From: an uncultured Clostridia bacterium
GTDB lineage: Bacteria > Bacillota > Clostridia > Oscillospirales > Oscillospiraceae
NCBI GenBank assembly: GCA_945948535.1
Contig: CAMFBN010000002.1
Span: 64,240-128,239, forward strand
Length of the DNA: 64,000 nucleotides
Direction of reading: 5' to 3'
Below, piece after piece: positions 55,379 to 64,000 of this stretch. The stretch's first letter is position 1. Each line of letters starts with the position of its first letter. The position numbers and the translations under genes are program-made. Below the pieces are notes generated by a model. That model was not told the DNA's origin. It saw only the letters and a program-made list of their open reading frames with translations, and ran no database searches.

Positions 55379-58135
55379 ATGGTCAGAAAAACGTTTGTTA
55401 TTAACGGTGTCACCCGGAATATTCTGGTGGACGAGAACGAGACATTGGCAACCTTCCTGCGGGAGCGCCTGCTGCTCACCGGCTGTAAGATCGGCTGCGG
55501 CGAAGGCCACTGCGGCGCCTGTAACGTCATCGTAAACGGCAAGGTCACCCGCTCCTGCCTGACCAAGCTGGGTAAGATCAAGGACGGCGCGGAGATCACC
55601 ACCATCGAGGGCATCGGCACCCTGTCCGACCTGCATCCGCTGCAGGTGGCCTGGATGGCTCACGGCTGCGCCCAGTGCGGCTTCTGCTCCCCCGGCTTCA
55701 TCATGACCTCCAAGGTGCTGCTGGACAACAATCCCTCTCCCACCCGTGAGGAAGTCCGTGACTGGTTCCAGAAGAACCGGAACCTCTGCCGCTGCACCGG
55801 TTATAAGCCTCTCGTTGACGCCGTCATGGACGCTGCCCGGGTCATGCGGGGCGAGATTACCAAGGAAGACCTGATCTTCAAGCCCACCGGCGACTCCATC
55901 GTGGGCACCAAGTACATCCGTCCCTCCGCCGCTCAGAAGGTCACCGGTACCTGGGACTTCGGCGCGGACGACGCCCTGAAGATGCCCGAGGGCACCCTGC
56001 GTCTTGCGCTGGTGCAGGCCAAGGTCAGCCACGCCCTGATTAAGGGCATCGATACCTCCGAGGCCGAGAAAATGCCCGGTGTTGAGCGAATCATCACCGC
56101 CAAGGATATCGTGGCCGCCGGCGGCAAGAACCGGATCAACGGCCTGGTCATGCTGCCGCTGAACAACAAGTGCGACGGCTGGGATCGTCCCGTTCTGTGT
56201 GACGAGAAAATCTTCCAGTTCGGCGACGCCATCGCCATCGTTGCCGCCGACACCGAGGCCCACGCCCGTGCCGCCGCCGACGCCGTGAAGGTGGACATCG
56301 AAGAGCTGCCCGCCTACATGAACGCCATGGACGCCATCGCCGAGGACGCCATCGAAATCCATCCCGGCACCCCCAACGCCTACTACGAGACCAACTGCAT
56401 CAAGGGCCCCGACTTCGACTTTGACTCCGCTCCCAACGTGGTGGAAATCGAGTCCTACTGCTCCCGTCAGCCCCACCTGCATCTGGAGCCTGACTGCGGC
56501 TATGCCTACATCGACGAGGACGGCATGGTCACCGTGCACTCTAAGTCCATCGGTATCCACCTGCATATGCCCATGATCGCCGACGGCATCGGCGTTCCCA
56601 TGGAGAAGCTGCGCATCGTCCAGAACCACGCCGGCGGCACCTTCGGCTACAAGTTCTCCCCCACCAACGAGGCCATTCTGGGCGCGGCTGCCAAGATTCT
56701 GGGTAAGCCCGTGTCTCTGGTCTTCAACCAGTTCCAGAACATCACCTACACCGGCAAGCGCTCCCCCGCCTTTATGCACATCAAGCTGGCGGCTGACGAG
56801 AACGGTAAGCTCTTGGGCCTGTGGGGCGACAACTACGTTGACCATGGCCCGTACTCCGAGTTCGGCGACCTGCTGACCCACCGCCTGAGCCAGTTCGTCG
56901 GCGCGGGCTACGATATCCCCACCATCCGCAACAAGAGCCAGACCGTCTTCACCAACCACGCATGGGGCTCCGCCTTCCGTGCCTACGGCTCTCCCCAGTC
57001 CTTCATGGGCTCCGAAATCGCCATCGACGTGCTGGCTGCCAAGATGGGCATGGATCCCTTCGACATCCGCGAGCTGAACTGCTACAAGGAGTCCGCCCAG
57101 TCCACCATCCCCACCGGCTACAAGCCCGATGTGTACTGCCTGGAAGAGATGTACAAGAAGGCCCGTCCCCTGTACGAGGCAGGTAAGAAGCGGGTTGCCG
57201 AAAAGAATGCCGCCTCCGACGGTCGCTACAAGTACGGCATCGGCGTTGCCTCCGGTGTGTACGGCTGCGGTCTGGACGGCGTGGACGCAAGCCAGGCTTA
57301 TGCCGAGCTGAACCCCGACGGCACCGTCACTATGTACACCTCCTGGGAGGATCATGGTCAGGGCGCCGACATGGGCACGCTGGTTTCCGCCCATGAGACC
57401 CTGCGGCAGGCCGGCATCAAGCCCGAGCAGATCCGTCTGGTCATGAACGACACCAAGTTCACCCCCAACTCCGGCCCCGCCGGCGGCTCCCGCTCTCAGG
57501 TCATGTCCGGCAACGCCTGCCGTCTGGCTGCCGAGAACCTGCTGGCCGCTATGCGCAAGGACGACGGCACCTACCGCACCTACGACGAGATGGTCGCCGA
57601 GGGCATCGACACCAAGGTGCAGGGCCAGTGGGTCGCCACCTACTGCGCCGAGCATCCCGTGGATCAGGCCACCGCACAGGGCGATCCCTTCTCCGTCTAT
57701 ATGTACACCCTGTTCCTGCCCGAGGTCTGCGTGGACACCAAGACCGGCAAGGTTACGGTTGAAAAGTTCACCTGCGTTGCCGACGTGGGCACCATCATGA
57801 ATCAGCTGCTGGTGGACGGCAACTTCTACGGCGGTCTGGCACAGGGCATCGGCCTGGCACTGAGCGAGGACTTCGATGACCTGACCAAGCACACCAGCCT
57901 GAAGGGCTGCGGCATTCCTTACCCCAAGGATGTTCCTGATGACATCGAGCTGCATTATGTGCAGACCTACCGCCCCGAAGGCCCCTACGGCGCTGCCGGC
58001 TGCGGCGAGGCTCCTCTGGACGCTCCTCACCCCGCTATCCTGAACGCCATCTACAACGCCACCGGCGCCCGGATCACCCGTATCCCCGCGCTGCCCGAGG
58101 TCGTTCTGGCTGCGCTGAAGGATCTGGAAAAGTAA
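55379..58135 (+). CDS. molybdopterin-dependent aldehyde oxidoreductase (Mop/xanthine dehydrogenase family)
   Basis: [2Fe-2S] CKIGCGEGHCGAC, second cluster CGFCSPGFIMT...CRCTGY, C-terminal molybdopterin domain (GCGEAPLDAPHPAILNAI). Confidence 0.95.
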   Translation: MVRKTFVINGVTRNILVDENETLATFLRERLLLTGCKIGCGEGHCGACNVIVNGKVTRSCLTKLGKIKDGAEITTIEGIGTLSDLHPLQVAWMAHGCAQCGFCSPGFIMTSKVLLDNNPSPTREEVRDWFQKNRNLCRCTGYKPLVDAVMDAARVMRGEITKEDLIFKPTGDSIVGTKYIRPSAAQKVTGTWDFGADDALKMPEGTLRLALVQAKVSHALIKGIDTSEAEKMPGVERIITAKDIVAAGGKNRINGLVMLPLNNKCDGWDRPVLCDEKIFQFGDAIAIVAADTEAHARAAADAVKVDIEELPAYMNAMDAIAEDAIEIHPGTPNAYYETNCIKGPDFDFDSAPNVVEIESYCSRQPHLHLEPDCGYAYIDEDGMVTVHSKSIGIHLHMPMIADGIGVPMEKLRIVQNHAGGTFGYKFSPTNEAILGAAAKILGKPVSLVFNQFQNITYTGKRSPAFMHIKLAADENGKLLGLWGDNYVDHGPYSEFGDLLTHRLSQFVGAGYDIPTIRNKSQTVFTNHAWGSAFRAYGSPQSFMGSEIAIDVLAAKMGMDPFDIRELNCYKESAQSTIPTGYKPDVYCLEEMYKKARPLYEAGKKRVAEKNAASDGRYKYGIGVASGVYGCGLDGVDASQAYAELNPDGTVTMYTSWEDHGQGADMGTLVSAHETLRQAGIKPEQIRLVMNDTKFTPNSGPAGGSRSQVMSGNACRLAAENLLAAMRKDDGTYRTYDEMVAEGIDTKVQGQWVATYCAEHPVDQATAQGDPFSVYMYTLFLPEVCVDTKTGKVTVEKFTCVADVGTIMNQLLVDGNFYGGLAQGIGLALSEDFDDLTKHTSLKGCGIPYPKDVPDDIELHYVQTYRPEGPYGAAGCGEAPLDAPHPAILNAIYNATGARITRIPALPEVVLAALKDLEK

Positions 58136-58154
58136 TTTTCAATATGCTATAATG

Positions 58155-58172
58155 GAGAGGCGGGCAACCGCC
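58155..58172. repeat. short hairpin downstream of Mop gene
   Basis: GAGGCGG-GCAA-CCGCCTC. Confidence 0.6.
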
Positions 58173-58183
58173 TCTTCATTCAT

Positions 58184-58306
58184 AATTGACAGTTGACAAT
58201 TGACAGTTGACAATTAGGATGCGTTATCCGGATGCTTCCATTACAATTTAAAATTCGTCCCGAAGGGACACAACAATTGTCAATTGTCCATTGTTAATTG
58301 TCAATT
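58184..58306. repeat. MITE-like long inverted repeat
   Basis: AATTGACAGTTGACAATTGACAGTTGACAATT ... ACAATTGTCAATTGTCCATTGTTAATTGTCAATT, central GTCCCGAAGGGAC. Confidence 0.75.
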
Positions 58307-58319
58307 CATTAGAAGGGAT

Positions 58320-60599
58320 GTGACAACTTTGATTATCGAGGAACGGGCCTCCACCCATGTCTACCGGCAAAAGCGGATGTTTACCAAGGAGGAGCTGGAA
58401 GCCATCGAGCACCTGTGCGTCCATGAGCAGCCCCCCTACTGCAACGCGGCCTGTCCGCTGAAGCTGGACACCAAGGCCATGGTAGCCGCCATTGCCACCG
58501 GGGATTTTGACCGGGCGCTGGCGCTTTACGACAAAATCACACCCTTTCCCCACATTCTGTGCGCCGCCTGTGAAGCGCCCTGTGAGCGTAAGTGTAAGCT
58601 CTGCGAGGTAGGGGAGGGCGTCTCCATCCGGGCGCTGGAAAATGCCGCCCTTCGCTTCGGCGCAAGCCCCAAAAAACGGGGACTTCTGCGGAAAAAGACG
58701 AAAAAAGCCGCCATTTTTGGCGGAGACCTGTTTACCCTGTTTTTGGCGGGAGAATTGTGCCGGAAGATGTATCCGGTGACGGTGTTTTGCAGGGAAGATG
58801 GCTATGACGCATTTGTGCGCTCCTGCGCGCCGGAACTTCCGGAGGAGGTTTTGCTGTCTTCCGCGAAGGCCCTGTCGAACATGGACATTTCCTTCGTCTG
58901 GAATACCGACCCGATTGCCGTTTTTTCGGAAAAAGCGGGAGAATTTGACCTGCTCTGCGCGGATTTTGCCACCGCTGAGGCAATGTTCCCGGGACTTGAC
59001 CCGGACGAAGCGGTGATGGTTTGCCGGGAGCACAAGCTGATTACCGGAAAAACGGAAGGCGTGCTGGGCGCGGCCTTTGGCGCGAAAAAAGCCGCCCTGT
59101 CCGCCGACCGGCTGGCCCAGAATCTTGACCCCGCCAACACCCGGGGCGAAGAGGGCAGCGTGGAGACCCGGCTGTATACCTCTCTGGAAGGGGTGTCTCC
59201 TTCCGTGCGGATTCCCTGCACAGACGCAGAAAGCGCGATTGCGGAGGCAAGCCGCTGCATTCAGTGCCGGTGTGAGGAGTGCATCAAGGGCTGCGCCTAC
59301 CTGCAGCACTACAAAAAGTTCCCCCGGATTCTCACCCGGGAAATCTACAACAACGTCTCCATCATCATGGGCGACCACATGATGAACAAGCCCATCAACG
59401 CCTGCTCCCTGTGCGGTCAGTGCAGTGTGCTGTGTCCCAACGGCTACGATATGGCAAAGGTTTGTCATATTGCCCGGGAGAATATGGTCACCACCGGCAA
59501 GATGCCCCTTGCTCCCCACGAATTCGCCCTGATGGACATGGTGTTTTCCAACGACGAAGCCTTCCTGTGCCGTCCCCAGCCGGGACACGACCGGTGTAAA
59601 TATGTGTTTTTCCCCGGCTGTCAGGCTACGGCCATTGCCCCCGCCACCGTTCGGGCGGCGTATCTTGACTTGTGTACCCGATTGGAGGGCGGCGTGGCCC
59701 TGATGCTGGGCTGCTGCGGTGCCATCTGCGACTGGGCCGGGCGGTATGAGATGTACGCGGATACCATGGTGTTTCTGGACAGGCAGTTGGAAGCCCTTGG
59801 ACATCCCACGGTGATTGCCGGGTGCCCCACCTGTAAGCGTAATCTGTCAAAGAGCGAGGATTTGCAGGTACAGGGAATCTGGGAAGTGCTGGAGGACATC
59901 GGTCTGCCGGAGAAGGCAAAACGGCTGAATAAGCCCGTCGCTGTCCACGATGCCTGCGGCGCAAGAGGAGATGCCGAAACACAGGCCAGCATCCGCCGGA
60001 TTGCGCAGAGCCTTGGCTGTCAGGTGACCCAGACCCCCTACGAAGGGGACAAGTCTCCCTGCTGCGGCTACGGCGGCCTGACCCAGTTCACAAACAGGGA
60101 AGTGGCGCAGGAAATGACGGACAAGTGTTTAGAGCGCTCCGACCTGCCGTACCTCAGCTACTGCATGGCCTGCCGGGATCGGTTCGCCCGGGAGGGGCGG
60201 GAATCCATGCACCTTTTGGAACTGGTCTACGGCACCTCCGCTGACCACTGCCCGGACATCAGCGCAAAACGATTCAACCGTCTTAGCCTGAAAAAACAAC
60301 TGCTGGAAGAAATCTGGAACGAGGAGGTAACCCCCATGGATTTGGGCTTTACCATCGAATATACCCCCGAGGCGGAAGCCATGATGGACGACCGGATGAT
60401 TCTCAAAACCGACGTTGTCCGCGTCCTGCAAACGCTGCGGGAGACCGGCGAGGCCATCCGGGATGAAGAAACCGGCCTGCTTCTGACCCGCGCCCGGCTG
60501 GGAAATGTGACCTTCTGGGTCAAATACGAGGAAGTGGACGGCGGCTACCGGGTGCACCGGGCCTACAGCCACCGGATGAATATTGTCAATCGGCTGTAA
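58320..60599 (+). CDS. iron-sulfur dicluster-binding / CCG-domain oxidoreductase
   Basis: CNAACPLKLDTKAMVAAIATGDFDRAL, CAACEAPCERKCKLCEVG, CSLCGQCSVLCPNGYDM, GCCGAICDW, DACGARGD, SPCCGYGG; start at GTG 58320 or TTG 58329. Confidence 0.85.
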   Translation: MTTLIIEERASTHVYRQKRMFTKEELEAIEHLCVHEQPPYCNAACPLKLDTKAMVAAIATGDFDRALALYDKITPFPHILCAACEAPCERKCKLCEVGEGVSIRALENAALRFGASPKKRGLLRKKTKKAAIFGGDLFTLFLAGELCRKMYPVTVFCREDGYDAFVRSCAPELPEEVLLSSAKALSNMDISFVWNTDPIAVFSEKAGEFDLLCADFATAEAMFPGLDPDEAVMVCREHKLITGKTEGVLGAAFGAKKAALSADRLAQNLDPANTRGEEGSVETRLYTSLEGVSPSVRIPCTDAESAIAEASRCIQCRCEECIKGCAYLQHYKKFPRILTREIYNNVSIIMGDHMMNKPINACSLCGQCSVLCPNGYDMAKVCHIARENMVTTGKMPLAPHEFALMDMVFSNDEAFLCRPQPGHDRCKYVFFPGCQATAIAPATVRAAYLDLCTRLEGGVALMLGCCGAICDWAGRYEMYADTMVFLDRQLEALGHPTVIAGCPTCKRNLSKSEDLQVQGIWEVLEDIGLPEKAKRLNKPVAVHDACGARGDAETQASIRRIAQSLGCQVTQTPYEGDKSPCCGYGGLTQFTNREVAQEMTDKCLERSDLPYLSYCMACRDRFAREGRESMHLLELVYGTSADHCPDISAKRFNRLSLKKQLLEEIWNEEVTPMDLGFTIEYTPEAEAMMDDRMILKTDVVRVLQTLRETGEAIRDEETGLLLTRARLGNVTFWVKYEEVDGGYRVHRAYSHRMNIVNRL

Positions 60600-60630
60600 G
60601 CCGGTAAAGGGTTATATAACTGAGTTACTT

Positions 60631-60783
60631 CGTAGGGCGGGGTCATGACCCCGCCGATCAGGTTGGTCTTATGCCTTGCATTCGTCCAATGAAAATCGCT
60701 TGGATTTCAACCAGCCAAACACCATTCACCGCAGACTGCTGATAGTCGATACCGGGTCGGCGGGGTCATGACCCCGCCCTACG
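60631..60783. repeat. 153-bp MITE-like element with 27-bp perfect terminal inverted repeats
   Basis: CGTAGGGCGGGGTCATGACCCCGCCGA ... TCGGCGGGGTCATGACCCCGCCCTACG. Confidence 0.85.
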
Positions 60784-60840
60784 CATTGATTGACTAAAGC
60801 ACAATAAATCTATTCAACAGAAAACATGAGGGAACCAAGT

Positions 60841-61059
60841 ATGGCCGACAAAAATTATTACACCATCGACCCGGAGGGGAAGCTGACCTGCATGAAATGC
60901 GGGGTCAAGCTTCAAAAGGGCAAGGCAAAATTCATGTATCTGGACAACGGCTTTCCCGTGGAGCTGCCGGTGTGTCCCAAATGCGGCTTCATCTATGTGC
61001 CGGAGGAGCTGGCCCTGGGCAAGGTGCTTTCCGTGGAGAAAGCCCTGGAGGACAAGTGA
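60841..61059 (+). CDS. small zinc-ribbon redox protein (DVU_1557 family-like)
   Basis: LTCMKCGVKLQKGKAKFMYLDNGFPVELPVCPKCGFIYV. Confidence 0.8.
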   Translation: MADKNYYTIDPEGKLTCMKCGVKLQKGKAKFMYLDNGFPVELPVCPKCGFIYVPEELALGKVLSVEKALEDK

Positions 61060-61574
61060 TGCTGGGCCATCCCGGCGGCGAGGAGCACAGCCGCTACCTG
61101 ATTGAACTGTCCTTCCTGCCGCCCCCCGCCCGGTGGCTGGATATGGGCGCCGGGGACGGAAGCACGGTACGGCTGTTACAATCTCTGGGCTATGAAGCGG
61201 AGGGCATCGACCTGAACCCACTGGGCGAGGACGTGATCACCGGGGACTATCTGAACCCGACTTACCCCGAAGGCAGCTTTGACGGCATCCTGTCCCAGTG
61301 CAGCTTCTACGTCAGCGGGAACGTTCCCGTGGCTTTGCGGCAGGCGGGACGGCTTCTGCGCAAAGGCGGCAAGCTGGTGTTCTCCGACGTGACGGAGGAT
61401 GTGGTGCAGCTTCTGAATCAGGTGCGGCAGGCGGGCTTTGCCGTGCGGCATCTGGAAGACCTGACGGAAGCGTGGCGGGAATACTACTTAGAAGCCCTGT
61501 GGACGCAGGATAACGTCTGCCTGGCTCAGGGGAAGAAATTCACCTATGTACTGTTCGTGTGCGAAAGGATGTGA
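61059..61574 (+). CDS. trsM: class I SAM methyltransferase (DVU_1556 family, TrsM-like)
   Basis: WLDMGAGDGSTVRLLQSLGYEAEGIDLNPLG; ATG overlaps previous stop (TGATG). Confidence 0.75.
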   Translation: MLGHPGGEEHSRYLIELSFLPPPARWLDMGAGDGSTVRLLQSLGYEAEGIDLNPLGEDVITGDYLNPTYPEGSFDGILSQCSFYVSGNVPVALRQAGRLLRKGGKLVFSDVTEDVVQLLNQVRQAGFAVRHLEDLTEAWREYYLEALWTQDNVCLAQGKKFTYVLFVCERM

Positions 61575-61578
61575 GGGC

Positions 61579-62004
61579 ATGGATCTGGAAGAGAGAATTA
61601 TGGAACTGAGCCGATACGGCTACGCCTGCGGACAGATTTTGGCGATTCTGCTGCTGGACACCGTGGGGGAGGAAAATCCGAAGCTTACGCAGTGTATGCA
61701 GGGCCTGAACGGCGGCATCGGCGGCAGCGGGGACGTGTGCGGCTGCATGGCGGCGGGAGCCTGCCTGATTGCGTACTTTACGGGAAAACCCGACGAGGGG
61801 AGCTTCGAAAGCCCCCACCACAAGGCCGCGCTGGGGGAATTCACCCGGTGGTTTACGGAAGAAATGGAAATGGAATTCATGAGCACCGACTGCCGGGACA
61901 TCGTCGGCACCAGTCCCGCGAAGAAAGTCCAATATTGCCCCGGCATCATCGCTTCCACCTACGAAAAATGTATGGAAATCTTGGAGAATAAAGGACTTCT
62001 GTAA
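61579..62004 (+). CDS. C-GCAxxG-C-C family protein (DVU_1555 family-like)
   Basis: GYACGQILAILLLDT, GLNGGIGGSGDVCGCMAAGACLIAYFTG, C-terminal CRDI...YCPGII. Confidence 0.8.
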   Translation: MDLEERIMELSRYGYACGQILAILLLDTVGEENPKLTQCMQGLNGGIGGSGDVCGCMAAGACLIAYFTGKPDEGSFESPHHKAALGEFTRWFTEEMEMEFMSTDCRDIVGTSPAKKVQYCPGIIASTYEKCMEILENKGLL

Positions 62005-63321
62005 ATGGAAATCGGAAAGACCATGAGCGTCTGCCCGGTATGTCTGGCGCGGATTCCCGCCGTCAAGACCGTGGGGGCTGACGGGAATATTTATCTGGAA
62101 AAGAAATGCTGGGCGCACGGCTCCTTTCGGACGCTGATCTGGGAAGGAGATTTAGATAGTTATGTTAACTGGTCTGCCGGGGACAGCAGCACTCCGGTGA
62201 CCCCTGTCCGGGCCAGAGCGGCGGAAAAGGGCTGTCCCAACGACTGCGGCCTGTGCCAGAACCACGAGCGGGACGGCTGCTGCGTGCTGCTGGAGCTGAC
62301 CAATCGGTGTAATCTGCGTTGTCCGGTGTGCTTTGCCAGCGCCGGAGAGCAGACTCCCCATGACCTGTCGTTGGAGGAAATCGGAAAGCAGTATGACCTT
62401 CTGATGGCCCACGGCGGACCCTTCAACATTCAGCTCTCCGGCGGGGAACCCACCCTGCGGGAGGATTTGGACAAAATCATTGCGCTGGGCAGGGAAAAGG
62501 GCTTCACCTTCTTTCAGCTCAATACCAACGGCCTGCGCATAGCCCAGGAGCCGGGCTATGCGGATTCTTTGGCAAAGACCGGCGTCAGTGTGGTTTTCCT
62601 CCAATTTGACGGACTGGACGACGAAATCTATCGAACGCTCCGGGGTGCGGATCTGACGGAAACGAAGCTCCGGGCCATCGAAAATTGCAGGGCGGCAGGG
62701 CTGCCGGTGGTGCTGGTGCCCACTGTTGCGCCGGGGGTCAACGACCACGCGCTTGGCGACATTCTTCGCTTCGCGCTGGCTCACGCCCCCCATATCCGTG
62801 GCGTTCACATCCAGCCCATCTCCTATTTCGGCCGCTGCGGACTGGAAGTCCCGGAAAAGCGGCTGACCATTCCCGCCGTGCTTCGCCGAATCGAGGCCCA
62901 GACGGAGGGCTTGATGAAGACGGCGGATTTTGGCGGCGGCGGTGCGGAAAGCCCCTACTGCTCCTTCCATGCCAGCTACCTTCGGAAATCCGACGGCAGT
63001 CTGAAGGCCCTGCCCCGGAGAAGAAGCCAATGCTGCTGCGTGCGTTCCAGCGATGCCCGGGATTTTGTCTCCCAGCAGTGGAGCGGAAAGGCCTCCTGTT
63101 GTGACGGCGACAGCGATACCGCTTCTCTGGATGCCTTTTTGCAGCAGACCGTGGAGAACACCTTTACCGTCTCGGGCATGGTGTTTCAGGATGCCTACAA
63201 CCTTGACCTTGACCGCCTGCGCCGGTGCTATATCTGCGAGGTGGACACGCAAAAGGGCATGATTCCCTTCTGCGCCTACAATTTGACCGACATCAACGGA
63301 AAGGCCCTGTATCGGAAATGA
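62005..63321 (+). CDS. trsS: radical SAM protein (DVU_1554/TrsS-like)
   Basis: CNLRCPVCF radical SAM motif, N-terminal CPVC, IQLSGGEPTLREDL, C-terminal Cys-rich tail. Confidence 0.82.
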   Translation: MEIGKTMSVCPVCLARIPAVKTVGADGNIYLEKKCWAHGSFRTLIWEGDLDSYVNWSAGDSSTPVTPVRARAAEKGCPNDCGLCQNHERDGCCVLLELTNRCNLRCPVCFASAGEQTPHDLSLEEIGKQYDLLMAHGGPFNIQLSGGEPTLREDLDKIIALGREKGFTFFQLNTNGLRIAQEPGYADSLAKTGVSVVFLQFDGLDDEIYRTLRGADLTETKLRAIENCRAAGLPVVLVPTVAPGVNDHALGDILRFALAHAPHIRGVHIQPISYFGRCGLEVPEKRLTIPAVLRRIEAQTEGLMKTADFGGGGAESPYCSFHASYLRKSDGSLKALPRRRSQCCCVRSSDARDFVSQQWSGKASCCDGDSDTASLDAFLQQTVENTFTVSGMVFQDAYNLDLDRLRRCYICEVDTQKGMIPFCAYNLTDINGKALYRK

Positions 63322-64000
63322 AGAAAACACGACTGGATCGCTGGATTTGTGAAACGGAGTCCCTCCCGGCGCTGACCCGGGAGGGACTGGACGCGCTGCA
63401 GCTGCGCCGCCTGAATGAGACGCTGTCCCGGCTAAAGGGAAGGGGCGGCATCTATGCCGGATATCCGGAGCGGCTGGACAGCCTGAAACAGCTGGAGAAG
63501 CTGCCCTTCACCACCCCCGCCATGCTTGGTGAGCACCCCGGCGCGTATCTGCTGACCTCCCAATCTGAGGTCAGCCGGGTGATTTCCGGGGCCACCTCCG
63601 GCACCACGGGAAAAGCCAAGCGGGTGTTTTACACCGAAAGGGATACCGAGCATACCATCGGCTTTTTTGCGGCAGGAATCGGAGAAATGCTGTCTCCCGG
63701 CGAAAAATGTCTGATTGCTTTTCCTTTCACCGGCCCCTTCGGACTGGGCGACCTGATTGCCAAAGCCGTGGAGCGGCTGGGCGGCATCCCCATCCGGGCG
63801 GGCTTTGGACAGAGCTGGGCGGAATTGTCCGCGTTGGTGGAAGCCACACAGCCGGAAACCTATATCGGCTTTCCGGTGCTTCTTCTGGGATTGAACCGGA
63901 TGTACGGTGGAGCCTTGCCCATCCGCCGGGCGCTGGTGTCCGGGGATGCCTGCCCCAAGGGTGTGATGGACGCGCTGGAAAGGGCATTGGGCAGTAAACT
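63318..64000 (+). CDS. AMP-dependent CoA ligase-like protein (DVU_1553 family-like), cut by window end
   Basis: ATG 63318 overlaps previous stop; translation MKKTRLDRWICETESLPALT...VISGATSGTTGKAKRVFYT contains the AMP-binding motif; absent from the ORF track because it runs off the end. Confidence 0.78.
   Translation, partial: MKKTRLDRWICETESLPALTREGLDALQLRRLNETLSRLKGRGGIYAGYPERLDSLKQLEKLPFTTPAMLGEHPGAYLLTSQSEVSRVISGATSGTTGKAKRVFYTERDTEHTIGFFAAGIGEMLSPGEKCLIAFPFTGPFGLGDLIAKAVERLGGIPIRAGFGQSWAELSALVEATQPETYIGFPVLLLGLNRMYGGALPIRRALVSGDACPKGVMDALERALGSK

Noticed and set aside
55352-58030. 892-aa minus-strand ORF opposite the Mop gene
   Set aside because: Composition is typical antisense of a high-GC3 gene; the plus strand encodes a full molybdenum hydroxylase.

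Overview
Window from a GC-rich Gram-positive gut-type bacterium (Clostridia, Oscillospiraceae-like by protein style; taxonomy is inference). Five blocks. (1) ~0.3-20.8 kb: beta/alpha-galactoside utilisation locus with two complete but diverged galK-galT-galE triplets flanking GH53, TraX-like, GH42, AraC, sugar ABC importer, GH36 and GH13 genes. (2) ~20.8-26.3 kb: decayed integrative/mobilizable element: five-unit hairpin array next to a pMV158/MOBV-like oriT, two long hairpins, two 5'-truncated genes joined head to head (one a P4/D5-type primase-helicase), a truncated MobV relaxase, excisionase-like protein, RHH protein, intact tyrosine integrase, then a metG 3' fragment. (3) ~26.3-32 kb: accessory mosaic (HTH protein, fragments, RidA, FMN reductase, GNAT remnant, XRE). 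(4) ~32-50.2 kb: giant 4.6k-residue Pmp-like beta-helix surface protein, LPXTG pilin and two class C sortases, ended by IS3-family debris. (5) ~50.3-64 kb: Mop-type molybdenum hydroxylase cluster with the DVU_1551-1559-like accessory gene set. The least explained signal is a ~170-nt four-hairpin element present twice in opposite orientation (26473-26640 and 49752-49923), with compensatory base-pair changes between the copies. No rRNA, tRNA or CRISPR array was recognised.
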